Shown piece after piece: positions 35,476 through 47,342 of a stretch of 64,000 nt of DNA (its first letter is position 1; the number at the start of each line of letters is the position of its first letter). The notes beneath the pieces were generated by a model. The model saw only the letters and a list, made by a program, of their open reading frames with translations, ran no database searches and was not told the DNA's origin. Source of the stretch: Terana coerulea (taxonomy: Eukaryota; Basidiomycota; Agaricomycetes; Polyporales; Phanerochaetaceae); assembly GCA_024811115.1 (NCBI GenBank), contig JAKOGH010000993.1, forward strand, positions 1 through 64,000. The letters are read 5' to 3'. A program made the position numbers and the translations under genes.

Positions 35476-38400
35476 TCAGTATGCCTGCCATACGGAAAGG
35501 AAATACATAATAGTTAGACAGACCTTGGACGGCATAAATATGTTGACCTGCTTCGGCTTCCTTACCGGCGGCGGCCTCGGTCGTTTTGGCAGGGGCTGCC
35601 CGTCAGGGCCTGTGGGTTGTGGTCTCTGCCCTGCGCCCGATCCCGACGGTTGCCCATCCGGTTCGGCGTGACGCTTTTGTCCTACCTTGGGCCCGCTGCC
35701 GTTGGCCGGAGGAGGCATCGCGGGAGGTGTGTCTACCTCCATCGGCACGCCTAGAACAGGCTTGTCGGAAGGAGCGGGAGGTCCATCCACGTCCATCGGT
35801 GCATCTGGAACTGGAGCGGCTTTGGGTGGCACTCGTGGGCGGCGCAGCTGTAGACATGGATGACGGCGGGCGCTGACTGGATGATGCTAGTTGCTTCGGC
35901 GTAGACAGTTCAGGTAGAGGCGGCGCGGGGGCTGCGGACTTGCCGGACACCTTTCTCGCCGTCGTGATCTTTCTTCGCAGAGACCGCTCGCTCTGAAGCC
36001 GTTGTTGGGCTTGTGAAGAAAGTGACGTCGACCTGGGAATTAATCAATCGAGCGGTACGCCAAGGTAGAGAAATGATACTAACGTCTGTGAGACATGAGC
36101 GACTCCTAGCATCGGTCACAATCTTTCTCCAGTTTTCGTCACTCCGCTCCAAGGTGGCCGCGTTGCCGAGGATGAAGACGGATGACTTCGCGCGAGTCAG
36201 CGCGACGTTCATCCGCCGTGTGTCTGCACAATGTTAAAACGCGGCTGCGATCCGGCAGCAGGACAGATCTCACCTGCCAAGAAACCAACCGACTGCAAAC
36301 CCGGACCAGCACGGACGCAAGACAAGATGATCACATCCTTCTCCTGTCCCTGGAAGCCATCCACGGTGTTGAACGTGACCGAGTTGGTGATATGCGCGCC
36401 AAAGCGCGCCTCGAACTCTGCGCCGAAGCTCTTGAACCTGCGCCCTGTACATGGTGACAACGCCGACCTTCATGTCAAAGTCATGCTTCACGAACTCCTG
36501 CATCAGTCGATTGTACAGGGCGACGGCGATATCCGCTTCGGTCCTGTTGACCAGAGAGTGAAAGGATCCAGTGCTCTCCACTCCTTTCGAGACGTTGTAG
36601 AACTGGTACGGCCCAAATTTCGGATGCGTATGCCAGGGCTTTGCAGTCTTGGAGGCCATATCCGGTCCGTCGAGTAGTCGACCGTTGTAGAACAAACGAC
36701 TCGGCAAAACGCTGATGTCGGGATGCATTCGATATTGTATGCTATATAGACCCCCATTAGTGTCAAAGATTATGTAGGTACGGTCAAGTTACCTCAAAAG
36801 ATGAACGGCTTCCGGTCTGTGCTTCTGCAACCTGACAAACAACGATTGGTTGTAGTTGAACTTGGTTGCCTGGCATAGTGTATTAGCCGTGAAGAGACTG
36901 TAAGGAGTAGATAGGGAAAGGGTACCTCCTGAGATATCACGGTGGGTGGCAGTTGCTGAGGATCTAGCGCAACAAAAGTCAATGCCAGATGACAACCAGG
37001 ACCGACAGAAGACATACCCCCGACCATAACGCATGCTCTACACCTAAACTTCAGCGGGATCAGAGAACTCAACTCGATCGCTTGAGCAGCCTCGTCGATG
37101 ATGATCATCTCGAACTCGAACGGTTCCAACTGCTCGTGGCCGGAACCCGCGAGCGTAGAGCAAATGACATCCGCCTCCTGCAGCACCTCCATACGCAATC
37201 TCCTGTTCACGGCATCCATAGCACGAGAGTTTTGTTTCTGCTGGTCTCGCAACTTGTCCAGTTGAGTGGTGAGCGCATAGCGCTCCCTGTTCAGCGCTTT
37301 GACTTCGTCCTGTAGCTGGAACGTTCGCGCTGCGTTGTCGTGTATGCTGTCCAACTCGTCCATCTTCTGCTGCCTCCTGCGTTTCACATCTTCCAGCTTG
37401 GCGCGCAAGGAAGAAATGTCTCCGCTTGCATCTGCGCCGCTCGGTTTCGCCGCGGCGTCGTTGCCCAGTTTCTGCTCCACGAGGGACTCGAGCGAAACAT
37501 CCTTCACAGCAACGCCGATGCTCTTAGGGTTGCCGACACGGACGACGTTTGGCGTAACAAGCTGACGACCGGGGCCAGAGGCTCCGTCACCTCCCTTAAG
37601 ACGGAAGGTGATTTCGTCGATGGCTGCGTTACTTGGCGCACAAAGCAGGATCTTTTTCTTTGGCTCCTTGTCCGCAGGCCCTGCGTTCCGCCCTACTTGA
37701 ATAGACGTCGCACGCCTACCCCGTCGCGCCAAGTAAGCTTGAACGAGTCCGCAAATCGTCGACGTCTTTCCTGTACCGGGCGGTCTGTGGTGCATTAGCT
37801 GGCGCACGAAGAAACCAAACAGGCGGCGGCGTACCCTTGGACCAGGGAGAAGCCTTCCGTGTTCAACGCACTCAGAACAGCGCGTGCCTGTGGTTCGTTG
37901 AGCTTGTATGTCTGCATCGTGTCTTGAACCTCGGTCGAGCTTGTAGCTGATGACCTCTCCAACCTTGGATTCATGATGACATCCAAAAGGTCAAAATATG
38001 GCAAACCCTTTAGCGCGCCATATTCCCGGTGCACAGTCGTAAGGCTATCAGAGCGTTAGTAAGCATTGGCAGAGTGGTAAAGAGTGGCACTCACCTGAAG
38101 ACTTTCTGGATCATCCAAGTACTGTTGATCTGAGGACCTGAGTCGTCATTGGAATACATCATGCGCAGAGTGGCTTGGATGCTCATCGGGTTAGCTCGGT
38201 AGTTCTGGACCTTGCACAAGAACCGCTTCTTGCCGTCAGGGCGCCTCAGAAGCACAACGTCGGTGTCGGCCAGATACCAGTCCTTGGCCACGCTATCAGT
38301 GACAGTGATGTCCGTGTCTACCCAGTTCGAGCCGCTGTGCTGACGAGTGACGATCTGGACTTGATACTTGGACTCGTTGGCCTCTTTCGACTGCTGTATC

Positions 38401-41400
38401 TGGGCCCAGCATTCCATGAGCAGCAAAGGCTCGAAGGTCCGGCGGTAGTGCTCCTCGCTGGTAAACCTGTCGGGAATATGCACGAGTTTCAGCTTCTCGC
38501 CCGGTGGCTCTGCGCCTTCGTGCTCGTAATCCCAGGACAGCAAAGTCTTGTGTAATGGCGAAATATCAGGCTTCATGCGCATGGTCGCGCGGCGAGCCTC
38601 ATCTCGCGCGGAGCGGTGATTCAGCCGCTCCAGCACAGGATTCTTCACCGTCCCGGGGAGGTCGAGCATCTTCACCTGCCTGCGCTCTGCCGGCTTCTTG
38701 ATCATCGGCGTCTTCTGCAGCTTGGCGAGGGAGGCCAGGCCGCCTTCGTCGCCGCTGTCGGAATCGCTCGAGGTTTCTGCAGCGGAGACATGGGCGGACG
38801 ACGGCGCAGACTTCGACTCTGATCGAGTGCGCTCCTGCTCGCGGATGGGTGGGGTAGGCAGGGACGTCACCTTCGAAGAGCCGGCAGCAGGGGCCTTCGC
38901 AGAGAACTTTGGGATACTCGTGCTGGTGGCAGCTTCGAGCTTGCGCTGGTCATCCAGTGTAAAGTAACTGCTGATGTTAGCCTTCGCAGACTGCCGACGG
39001 GGGCCTCTGGGCGTAATGGCTTCGCAAGGATGGGCTTCCCTTTCGGTGCTAGTGCTGGCACAGCCTTGACCTTCTTCTCCTTCTTCTCCTTCTTCCGCTC
39101 CTCCGCTCGCGGCGCAATGACATGTTTCACGAACTCGATCTCGTCGTCGCTCTCTTCTTCCCGTTCCTCAAATGCGCTGATAGAGTCGTGAAGGCGGTTG
39201 ACACGAGCGGAATCCAGCCTTGTCTGCGGTCGCGTGGGGTCCGGCGTCCTTGCGTCCTTCACATGCTTGCGCAACTTCTGCATCGCCGCCTCGTTCGGCT
39301 TAACCTTCGTCTCCTGGAAGCATCCCAGCAAGGACTGCAGGAGCGCAAACGCCTGGAACAGCAGCTCCTCGTCGGTCAACCGGAGCCAGCGCGTCAGCTC
39401 AAGGAACACCGACTGCAGGTCGTCGACCATCTTCCCGCCGATATGCGACTTGCGGGTGCTGGTGGTAGAGGACTGGGGTGACAAGGCGAGCGCGCTGTTC
39501 TCGACGACCTTGCGCTGCGCAAGCATATCGCGTCCGAAGATGAGCGCGTCACGCATCCAGGTGATCATCACGTCGTTCTCGAAGTAGTCCGCCCAGCGCG
39601 TGGTGCGCTGGAAGATGTTCGTCAGCGCCTTCGCCATGAGGCCCCACCACCGTGGCAGTTGGGCTTCGGGCCCGCTGTGCTTGAACGACTGCAGGAAGTG
39701 TGTCTTGTGCAGGAGCCCGCCGGGGGTCGAGCACAGAACGTCGATCACGTCGGTGAGGCAAAGCGCGAGCGCTTTGGAGAGGTTGCACGCCTCCGGCATG
39801 CGTGCGGCGAAGCGGATGAAGGTGTCGAGCACGAAGGACATGCCGCCAAATGCGCCGTCGGGATTGTTCTGGAGGAGTGCCCGGAAGCAGTCCGCACGAG
39901 ACTCGACATCCAGAGCGAGACCAACGAGCGATTGCACGGGCTGCCGTAGCGCTTCGACGGGGGAGAACATCAGGGCCATAATGTGCTCCGTCATGTCCTT
40001 CCGGCAGAGGAGATCCAGTGCAGCAGAGGGCTCCGTAAAGTCTAGGTACCTCGACACAGCATCAGAGAACCCGGTTCGGAAAACCTTGAGCGCGCGGTTG
40101 ACGTCCCGCACTACTTTGGCTGTGTCTGGAGGCTTCTTGCGGCTGTCGAGCAGGGATGCGAACGCCTTCTCATGCAAGTCATCTATATGCGCGATGGAGT
40201 GGAGGGCGTCGATGATCATGGCAATGCCTTCCGAGTCGTTGGGCAAGACAGACTCATAGGTACGGCGCCATATTTGTTCGCGCATCCTCGTCAACGTAAT
40301 GGGACCATCGCCTTCCTTTGAGCATCAGCAACTTCATAATCGCTACCAGTAACTGTTTGACGTCAAGTTTCAGAGCGGTACGGATGAGTTCCCGCGAAAG
40401 CTCCCGGGCGTCCGTCCACGGCTCCGTCGTATACGCTTTTCCAAACGCCACAGAAGTAAAGACTTTCGCGTGGATGTCCAAAGATTCCAGGACAGCGTTG
40501 ATCATTGGTGATGGGTCCGCCTTCCCAGGTTGGAACTCCAGTAGGACGCTGTTCAGAAGCTTCAGAGGAGTGTGAGCGCTAGTGCATTCACTGAAGCGAG
40601 ATGCGCATACCTTGGCTGCAGTACAAATGCCGGAAGCACGGACTTTTCGATATCGTTCGTGCTGCAGCTCCTCACAGAGATACTGGGTCATGAGCGGGAA
40701 CAGGCTCTGCAGCCCAGGAGAATCAACCAGAGATTTCACGTATGCTTGCATCCATTGTATAGACCAATGGTTGTAGTCTGGCTGAGCCTGCTCCAAGATG
40801 TCTATGTAGCTCGTGTTGTCCTTGATAGTGCTGAACACTACTTGGGGGTACTCGTCGCCTTCCCCTTCCCAAATCTGTTTACCGAGTCTTGACAACAGCA
40901 GCAAGAAAGCTTTTAGCACCTCGGAGAAGTCTGATGGGTCGAAACGCAGATCAGACCGATGGATTCAGGCGAATAAGAGAAAATACCAACGTGTTCCCGT
41001 ATCGGACAAATGCCCTATGATAATCTTACGCAAGTCCGTCCTGAATAACGCACTTGGCTGCATCCACTGGCTGGGAACGAAGCGCATCATCGTTGCGTAA
41101 CCAGTCCACAGAATCGTCGGGTCGTCCGGGAATGTGAACCCTTCACTCCAAAGGAGGTAGCGGCTGTGTTGGAAGCGAGGTAATAGCATTGGTCGTAGCC
41201 TCGAGCGCCTCACAAAACATAGGTAGAAACTGGTCGGATGACATGGGTGTCGTGCTGTACGTTCCAATTTGCTGATACGCCCAGGTGCGCACTTTCTGTT
41301 CAGTATCCATAAGCAACAAAAAGAGGCCGACCGGCGGAGCATCCAGTGGCCAGCCAAGAATGGGCTTCGAGGGAACGTGGCGCCGGATGACGGCGAGGAT

Positions 41401-41974
41401 TCTGGGGTCGCGGAGTAACGGCAAACTGGAGAGCATGAGAAGGGCGATGGATGGGGGCACATCTAACAGAGTCCTGTCTGACGGTGAAGATTCTGGAGTT
41501 ATTTGTTCCTTCTTGCATAGTTGCAGGACGGTTTCTAGTTCCCACACGGTGAAGCTTCTGTAGAACTCTTTCAATGTAGGGTCTCCAAAAGCTCCGAAGT
41601 ACCTAGCACTCGTCTCAGCCAGACCCAGCGTTGAATGGTGCATAGACTCACGTATGCCTAGACGACACCTTCAGTTCCTGCAACCTCTTCACACAGAGCG
41701 CGCACCCCGCTAAGCATGCTTGAAGTCGCGTCCTCCATTGCGTCACCTGTGCGCTGTTGTAAGCGTGAAGCCGCAGGAGAAATGTCGCAGCCTCTAGCGT
41801 AAGGGAATCTGTTTGGTGACAGAACCAATGAACCTGAGATTCGTTGGAAGGACGATCTTGCACTAGGAACTTGAACATGGTGAGCAGCAGTGCATTCGAG
41901 GGTTGATTCACAGGAGTGTCCCTGAGGCTTGCTAATTGTTTCGCAATATCATCTTTCGCAGGTTGGGCTGACAT
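35476..41974 (-). CDS. SEN1: SEN1-type superfamily 1 helicase (senataxin family)
   Basis: The ATG at 41,974 starts MSAQPAKDDIAKQLASL and opens the long helical N-terminal domain of Sen1 (for example RILAVIRRHVPSKPILGWPL). The helicase domain holds PPGTGKTST (Walker A, 37,790), CAPSNAAIDE, IIDEAAQ (Walker B), DPQQLPPTV, IQYRMHPDIS, VDGFQGQEKD and NVALTRAK. The tail is Pro-rich and acidic with a basic KRPRPPPVRKPK, probably a nuclear signal. In yeast Sen1 unwinds RNA:DNA hybrids, ends transcription of noncoding RNAs and resolves R-loops. Length is about 1,900-2,000 residues. Frame breaks lie near 39,018-39,022 (one base missing), 36,417-36,422 and 35,831-35,835 (one extra each); homology or composition continues on both sides. 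The exact C-terminus after the last intron is uncertain. Divergent from translin. Confidence 0.95.
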
Positions 41975-42438
41975 TTGCCAGTGGCGAGAGTAATTGGCGA
42001 ACAGTAAGAGTTATGGTCACGGCTACACGGACAGTCAAGCTGTGCAGTTGGATCTGGTCGCTGGGGACGACTTACGGGAGTGGGATTAGGGCGGAGAACA
42101 CGAGTTGTGGTACTTATTACTGCAGCAGGGTGTATTCGAGAAGAACGAAAGGCAGGGAGAGGGTATATGTAGAAAGGAGAGGAGACGGTCGTGGCCGGGA
42201 CCGAGAGGCAAACGCGTTCGCTTTCAGTAAAGCGCCTTTCTCAATTAATGTCACGCGTAACGTGTCGCGCTCTATCACGGTCACGAATCTGATCTCGTGA
42301 CGTCGTCGTGAGCGCGCGCCGGTCCTGCTCTTGCAAGTTGCGACCTTCCAACAAATCCATCCCTTCAGCTTCGCTCATCGCTGTCGTTCTGCTTTCGAAC
42401 TCGCTATCGCATCGTTTTCTTGACCGAATTAGACACTC
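41975..42438. promoter_or_regulatory. Shared promoter of divergent SEN1 and translin genes
   Basis: The 464 bases between the two start codons. A TATA-like TATATG lies near 42,160 on the plus strand. Both genes act on RNA or RNA:DNA structures, so joint control is possible but not shown. Confidence 0.5.
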
Positions 42439-43439
42439 ATGGACTCGCAAAATCTCGAACTTATCAACGACCTATTGGAGAAAGATAATGAACTCAAAGA
42501 TGTAATTCTCTCAGCCCATGCAGGCAGCGAGACAAGCTTAAGAGCTTCACTTCATATGCAATCCAGAAAATCAGAGATCAAGTAGCGGAGCTGGACAAGA
42601 AGACACGTACTATGTCTGGCTTGCTGAACAAAATTCACTCAACGCCTCCTGCTCAGGGTACGTCTGGTACCCCTCATTATGCACGTCCTCCTCCTCGCTC
42701 ACCTCAGATCGTCTTAGTACCCTTGCTCCTACATGAGCTCAAACCTGTGCTGGAGAGTTGTCGAGAAATCAGCGCTGTGATGGCGAACCTCATCCCTTCC
42801 AATCAGTACTGGCGCTGGAAGGACATGTGGAGCATGTCTCTTCGCCATGCAGTATTCGCTTCGACGATGATTGAATATCTACAGTCTGGTACCTTACTCA
42901 CGTTACCACAGGTACGAGGCGTACTTGGGAGTAAGTTCAATTTCTACCCAAGCAGCTTTCTCTAATTCCTTTCTAGTTCAAGAAAGCTGGAGTGACAGGT
43001 TCGCACTTTCAGCTGAGGATTACCTTCACGGCGTAATCAGCCTAGTGAACGAGCTGGTAGGTGCTAGTCGTTGACATGCGACCATTGACCGTTTTACCAT
43101 CTCCTAGTCCCGTCTTGCTGTGAACGCTGTTACGATGGGCAACTTCGAAGAGCCTATCAAAATCTCGGCCTTCGTGAAGGATCTCTTTGCTGGATTCTCC
43201 ATGGTACATACTTCGACGCTACGCTTGGCTGTGAATTATTCTAAGGTCATCGTAGCTTAACCTCAAGAACGACCCATTGCGCCGAAGATATGATAGTCTC
43301 AAATACGACATCAAGAAAATAGAGGAAGGTTCGTCTTTACCTCAGCCCTCCTGTTGTCCAAATTCTCATAAGTCATAAAGTCGTTTACGACGTATCATTA
43401 CGGAAGCTTGCTCCTCCCCCAAAGTCGGGCACATCATGA
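42439..43439 (+). CDS. TSN: Translin
   Basis: Seven exons read without a break into a protein of about 220 residues: MDSQNLELINDLLEKDNE, RDQVAELDKKTRTMSGLLNK, LESCREISAVMANLIPSNQY, RWKDMWSMSLRHAVF, TLPQVRGVLG, EDYLHGVISLVNEL, LAVNAVTMGNFEEP and NLKNDPLRRRYDSLKYDIKK, ending PPKSGTS at the TGA 43,437-43,439. Translin is an all-helical protein that forms octamers and binds single-stranded RNA and DNA; with its partner TRAX it makes the C3PO endonuclease. The TRAX gene is not in this window. The first intron (65 bases) separates ELKD from KIRDQV. Introns are 45-65 bases with GT-AG borders. Start choice is clear from the family N-terminus. Confidence 0.96.
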
Positions 43440-44169
43440 ATGCTGTCGTCCATGTGTGCCATACACAAATATTATGAAATTCCACCACTTGCGCGCATCG
43501 TCCTCGGCTTGGTATCTATGACCGATTGACGAACTCCTTAGAAGAAGCTCAAGCGCTCTTGAAAGCAGCTCGCTGTTATTAACTCCAGAGTACGACAGAT
43601 ATGCTGGCGTTTTGAACAGCCGTGATTAATCTTCACTCAAATTCGGTGCGTCGCTTCTACTTTCATAGGAGTAAAATGCTGATTTCATGCGTGAAACAGG
43701 AGCATATCATACCGATGCTCCGAATTATACGCACCCACACGTCCAGTTCATCATCGACCATGCCGACTCCGAGCTTCGCGCTCGACGTGCCGAGCGGCGT
43801 TCTGCAGATCACCGTATGGTGGCTGACAAGCCCGTGGTCGCGCCTGAAATGAATCTGGACAACATTAGATGAACCAGGGATATCTTGGGGCACACAAATG
43901 GGGACAAGGGGCGGATGATGGGCTAGCAAGTCGAGCAGGCGAAAATCAATGGCATGCAAACCGATGTAAAGGCCTCGGAGGCGGTCATTGGATCTCTGCA
44001 GCACTAGCAGCTACTTTGTGCATGAATCCACGAACGACTGAAGTCCTTTATGGTGTGCTTTTGACGTCATGATATTCCCGGAAAATTATACAGTGTGGTA
44101 TGTTGTGATGATACAGGGCCCAAATGAAGAGTCAATAATTATATGCGCAATCCCATGATTCCTTCCCGT
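43440..44169. other. No supported gene
   Basis: 3' flank of translin. A 61-codon plus-strand frame at 43,687-43,872 (THPHVQFIIDHADSELRARR) has a protein-like look but no start context, partner exon or domain I recognise. Confidence 0.4.
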
Positions 44170-44493
44170 CTAGTATGCATGCGCGAGACCGCCTTGGACG
44201 GTGGGTAATGGTGCGTGCATGTAGCGGCCCTTTCCAATGTGACCAGCTGGGATGGCAGACTGGAAAGTCGCGTTGAATTCGCTGCCGTGTGCCGTGAGTT
44301 ATTGTTGGGAATGCGGCGGATGGCAAAACACATACCTTGGCTCTCTCCAGCGGTACGCAACAAAGCTCCACATGCCGACTTGCAGTGTTGTCCAGAGCAT
44401 GATAGACTGTTGTAAACATAAGGTCAGAGAATGGCATGTAGACTGCGTGTGATAAAGACGTACCGGAACACGAGCGCGGATGAGATTCATCAT
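44170..44493 (-). CDS. 70-residue small protein, possible membrane segment
   Basis: Three exons: 44,464-44,493 (MMNLIRARVP), 44,336-44,406 (SIMLWTTLQVGMWSFVAYRW then REP) and 44,170-44,281 (EFNATFQSAIPAGHIGKGRY, then MHAPLPTVQGGLAHAY and TAG). Both introns have good GT-AG borders (GTACGT...AACAG and GTATGT...GGCAG), and the exon lengths 30, 71 and 112 sum to a full reading frame. The middle exon is a hydrophobic Trp-rich helix flanked by basic residues; the N-terminus is short and basic, so a small mitochondrial inner-membrane protein is possible. I do not recognise the family. Support rests on splice logic and composition only. Confidence 0.58.
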
Positions 44494-45030
44494 CTTGGGG
44501 AGTTGGTAGATGTGGATGTGGTAAAACTCGAATTGAGTGGTGCGGATGTAGTAGCGTCGAAGACTCGAAGGTCTTGAGAGTAGTTGTTGTGTGTAGAACG
44601 ATTGAAGGGCTTGAAAGCTCTGGATAAGGCCCACCGAGCACCCACACCCTTTATACCCGCCTTCACCTGGCCTGACCGTCAGATAACGGGAAATATCGGT
44701 ATGAACGCCACCCTGAGTCTCCCTCAAGCACTGCTAGTGTCACTGCCATGGCCTGATGCGGAGGACTGGTCGACATCTCGCGCGGTCGAAGACTCAATCC
44801 ACGAAGAACCAGCCCGAAGTCGAAGAGAAGCCTACGCGCACTCGAACGGGGTCCAGACATCTTGTGCAATAGACGCCCTGGCGTTGCGCGGGCCAGAGAC
44901 ACCGAAGACCGTTCTGGGCGAGCGCGCCTCTTCCGTATTTGTATTTGGCCTGACCTTGCCCATTTCTGCTCTGACGCTGCCGCAATAGTCCACGCTATGA
45001 ACTGTTATGAAACGGTTGAAGAGCACATGT
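44494..45030. other. No supported gene
   Basis: Promoter side of the 70-residue protein gene and left flank of the MITE. Overlapping short frames only, with no domain. Confidence 0.5.
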
Positions 45031-45298
45031 CACTGGGTGGGCGGCTCGTTTCTGTTGGCCACAAAACTGTGACATAAACGCAGACAGAAGGTATACTTTT
45101 ACCACAGTTCTGTGGTTCCTAAAACGATGCAAAAACTGTGGTGAAACTGTAAGGACTTGCCTTATTAGGCAAGTAGGGTCGTTTTGTCCACCGATTCAAT
45201 CAGAATTCTGCTGGCGCAGAACCGGGAAATAATTATACCTCATGTGTTCGTTTATGTCATAGTTTTGCAGCCAACAAAAACGAGCCGCCCACCCAGTG
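45031..45298. mobile_element. MITE with about 50-bp terminal inverted repeats (CACTA-like)
   Basis: The left end 45,031-45,080 begins CACTGGGTGGGCGGCTCG and runs to GACATAAACG. The right end 45,249-45,298 is its inverted copy with only a handful of mismatches. TGT directly precedes the left end and directly follows the right end, a 3-bp target duplication. Ends beginning CACT with a 3-bp duplication are the mark of CACTA (EnSpm/CMC) elements. The 268-base element has no coding capacity. Its middle has short inverted repeats (CCACAGTTCTGTGG and CTTGCCTTATTAGGCAAG). It must depend on a transposase elsewhere. It sits upstream of the zinc-knuckle gene. Confidence 0.85.
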
Positions 45299-45571
45299 TG
45301 TGAATTGCATCGGTCTACAAGTCTGGCCTTCGTCTGGCCTTCACAATTTATTAGGCGAGTCAAAGACAGTTGATGGCGCATCAAATCCAGGAAAGGAAGC
45401 ACCGACGGGACGCCACCATGGGTGTCACCGTCACAGCTGTGACGTTGCCTCAAGCGCCTGACACACCGCCTTCAACTTCAGGGCTCCAGCTTGGTCCACA
45501 ACACTCATTACTCGCATACCCCAGCTCCCTGCCTCTAGCCTCGTGCATCACCACACGCATTATCATTCATC

Positions 45572-46308
45572 ATGTCGAAGTTTGCGCCTTGGCAGAAAAC
45601 CTCGAACGGCAACCCGCGCCCTACAGGTTCCACCGTATGCCAGAAGTGTCTCGGGACGGGTACGTTTGCCAGGATTGACCGGCGTGTCTGAATTGACTCA
45701 CACCTATGTCGATCGTTGCACATCAGGACATTTCACGTACCAATGCAAAGGCAGCCGGCCATACATTTCCAGGCCTTCGAGGACCAAACAACTGGAGAAC
45801 CCAGCGGTATTGGCGAAGTTGAAGGCGGAGGGCAAGCCGTCCGTTGAGGTACCGGAGGAGTTCAGGCGCAAGTAAGTCATGAAACAGCAATCTTTTTTTC
45901 GAAGCGCGGAGTACTAACGGTGCGTGATAATCGTAGGAGTGGAACTGCGAACAAGATACTGGAGGAGAAAGAGCGGGCACGCGCGAAGGAGGGCAGCTCT
46001 AAGGATGGCGAACCTTCGCGGAAGAAGCAGAAACGGTGCGCAAACTATCAGATTCTCTTGACTAATAGTCAACTCAACTCTGCTTCCCGTACAGGTCCAG
46101 GAGCACTTCGCACTCGGACTCGTCAAGCTCGTCTGATTCTGACTCAGACTCAGACTCATCGTCCAGCTCAAACTCAGACTCCGATTCCGATTCTTCGTCG
46201 GGGTCGAGCACGTCTTCCAGGTCCAGATCGAGAGAGCGAAGGAGACGTACACCGAGGGGTAGGAGTGGCAGTAGGGACAGTGACGACAGGGAACGAAGGA
46301 GGTCTTAG
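45572..46308 (+). CDS. ZCCHC10-like zinc-knuckle protein with Ser/Asp and SR-rich tail
   Basis: Four exons read cleanly. The N-terminus MSKFAPWQKTSNGNPRP leads to a zinc knuckle split by an intron: CQKCLGTGHFTYQC (C-x2-C-x4-H-x4-C). Then come SRPSRTKQLENPAVLAKL, KPSVEVPEEFRRK and SGTANKILEEKERARAK, a strongly conserved core of the ZCCHC10 family. The tail is a run of Ser and Asp (near 46,120-46,190) followed by Arg-rich RSRSRERRRR-type sequence, ending at the TAG 46,306-46,308. Such tails are typical of nuclear RNA-processing proteins, but the exact role of the family is not established. Length about 180 residues. Converges with VMA11, with 172 bases between the stops. Confidence 0.9.
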
Positions 46309-46480
46309 AAGCGGCTACCAATGTGTTTGACTGGCAACGTCCTGCAGCTCGCATGCGGGCAATACCCTGTACCACTACCGTGCATTATTCATCGCATTGC
46401 ATGAAGCTGTGTCGGAATGTCCAGTGTGCTATAGGTGTAGAAGAGGCGATCCGAGTTTGGAGACGATGTATCGCGCCACT

Positions 46481-47342
46481 TTAGTAAGGGCACTTCGCGT
46501 CAGTCACTCTTGAGTTCATGATGAGGGCCACAATAAGTCTGCGTGTCGCGAAAATATTAACAGGCGTCCTGAGCCACTGCAGTTGGAGGACACGTACCCG
46601 TACAACCCTAGGACTTCGCCGAAAATAAGGATAAGGACCATAGACACGAACACCTTGGATTCGTAGACGTAGGCTCGTACGCACTACAACAAAAAATAAG
46701 GTAGGTCTTTAGTAGTGACTGGCAGCGGTGAAAAGGGCGGGGCGTACTGAGTCTCCTACGAAACCAATAGCGTAACCCGCAGCCAGCCCAGTGAAACCGC
46801 AAGCGAGACCAGCGCCAAGGTGTACGAATCCTGCGTATAATGGATAGTCGTTTGCTTTGACTGCAGTTCACGCGTAGGAAAAGTGTGCAAGCGTGAGCCG
46901 TGGTGGGGAGGGTGCGACGCGTATAGGACTTACGACCACCAGCAATGAGTACGGAAACTACAAGGCCATAGACTGCGATAATTCCGGACATGACCACAGG
47001 GATTAGAGACTATGATATTCACGTGTGGGTGAGTGGCTTTTCCAGAGGACCTTACGCGAGACGTACCTTCATGATGAGTTCAGGCTTGAATTGTCCGAGA
47101 CCTGCGATGCCTATGCCGGCTTTTGAGGTACCGAAGGCAGCCCCGACCGCTACATGTCAAGTATGGTGGTTGGTGAAAGGGTGAAATAGACACGGTGGAA
47201 GCTGAACGTACTGCTGAATACCATCTATAAGTACATAGAGTTAGCACGAGTCGTTATTCTGCGGAAGCGGTTTGGATGTACGTACCGAGGCCGCAACCCC
47301 GGCAAACCCAAAGAATGGAGCATATGGCGGACACAGTGACAT
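46481..47342 (-). CDS. VMA11: V-type proton ATPase proteolipid subunit c' (VMA11)
   Basis: Proteolipid of the Vo rotor ring. The ATG at 47,342 gives [19 protein letters not shown]; the following exons give [102 protein letters not shown] and GEVLGLYG, and the last exon ends VTDAKCPY at 46,481. The Glu in [11 protein letters not shown] is the usual proton carrier of the fourth helix. The [14 protein letters not shown] block matches c' (VMA11) better than c (VMA3). At least five introns, no frame breaks. VMA2 in this window encodes another subunit of the same enzyme. Confidence 0.93.

Noticed and set aside
43687..43872. 61-codon frame downstream of translin
   Set aside because: Protein-like wording but no start context, partner exon or family that I can name.
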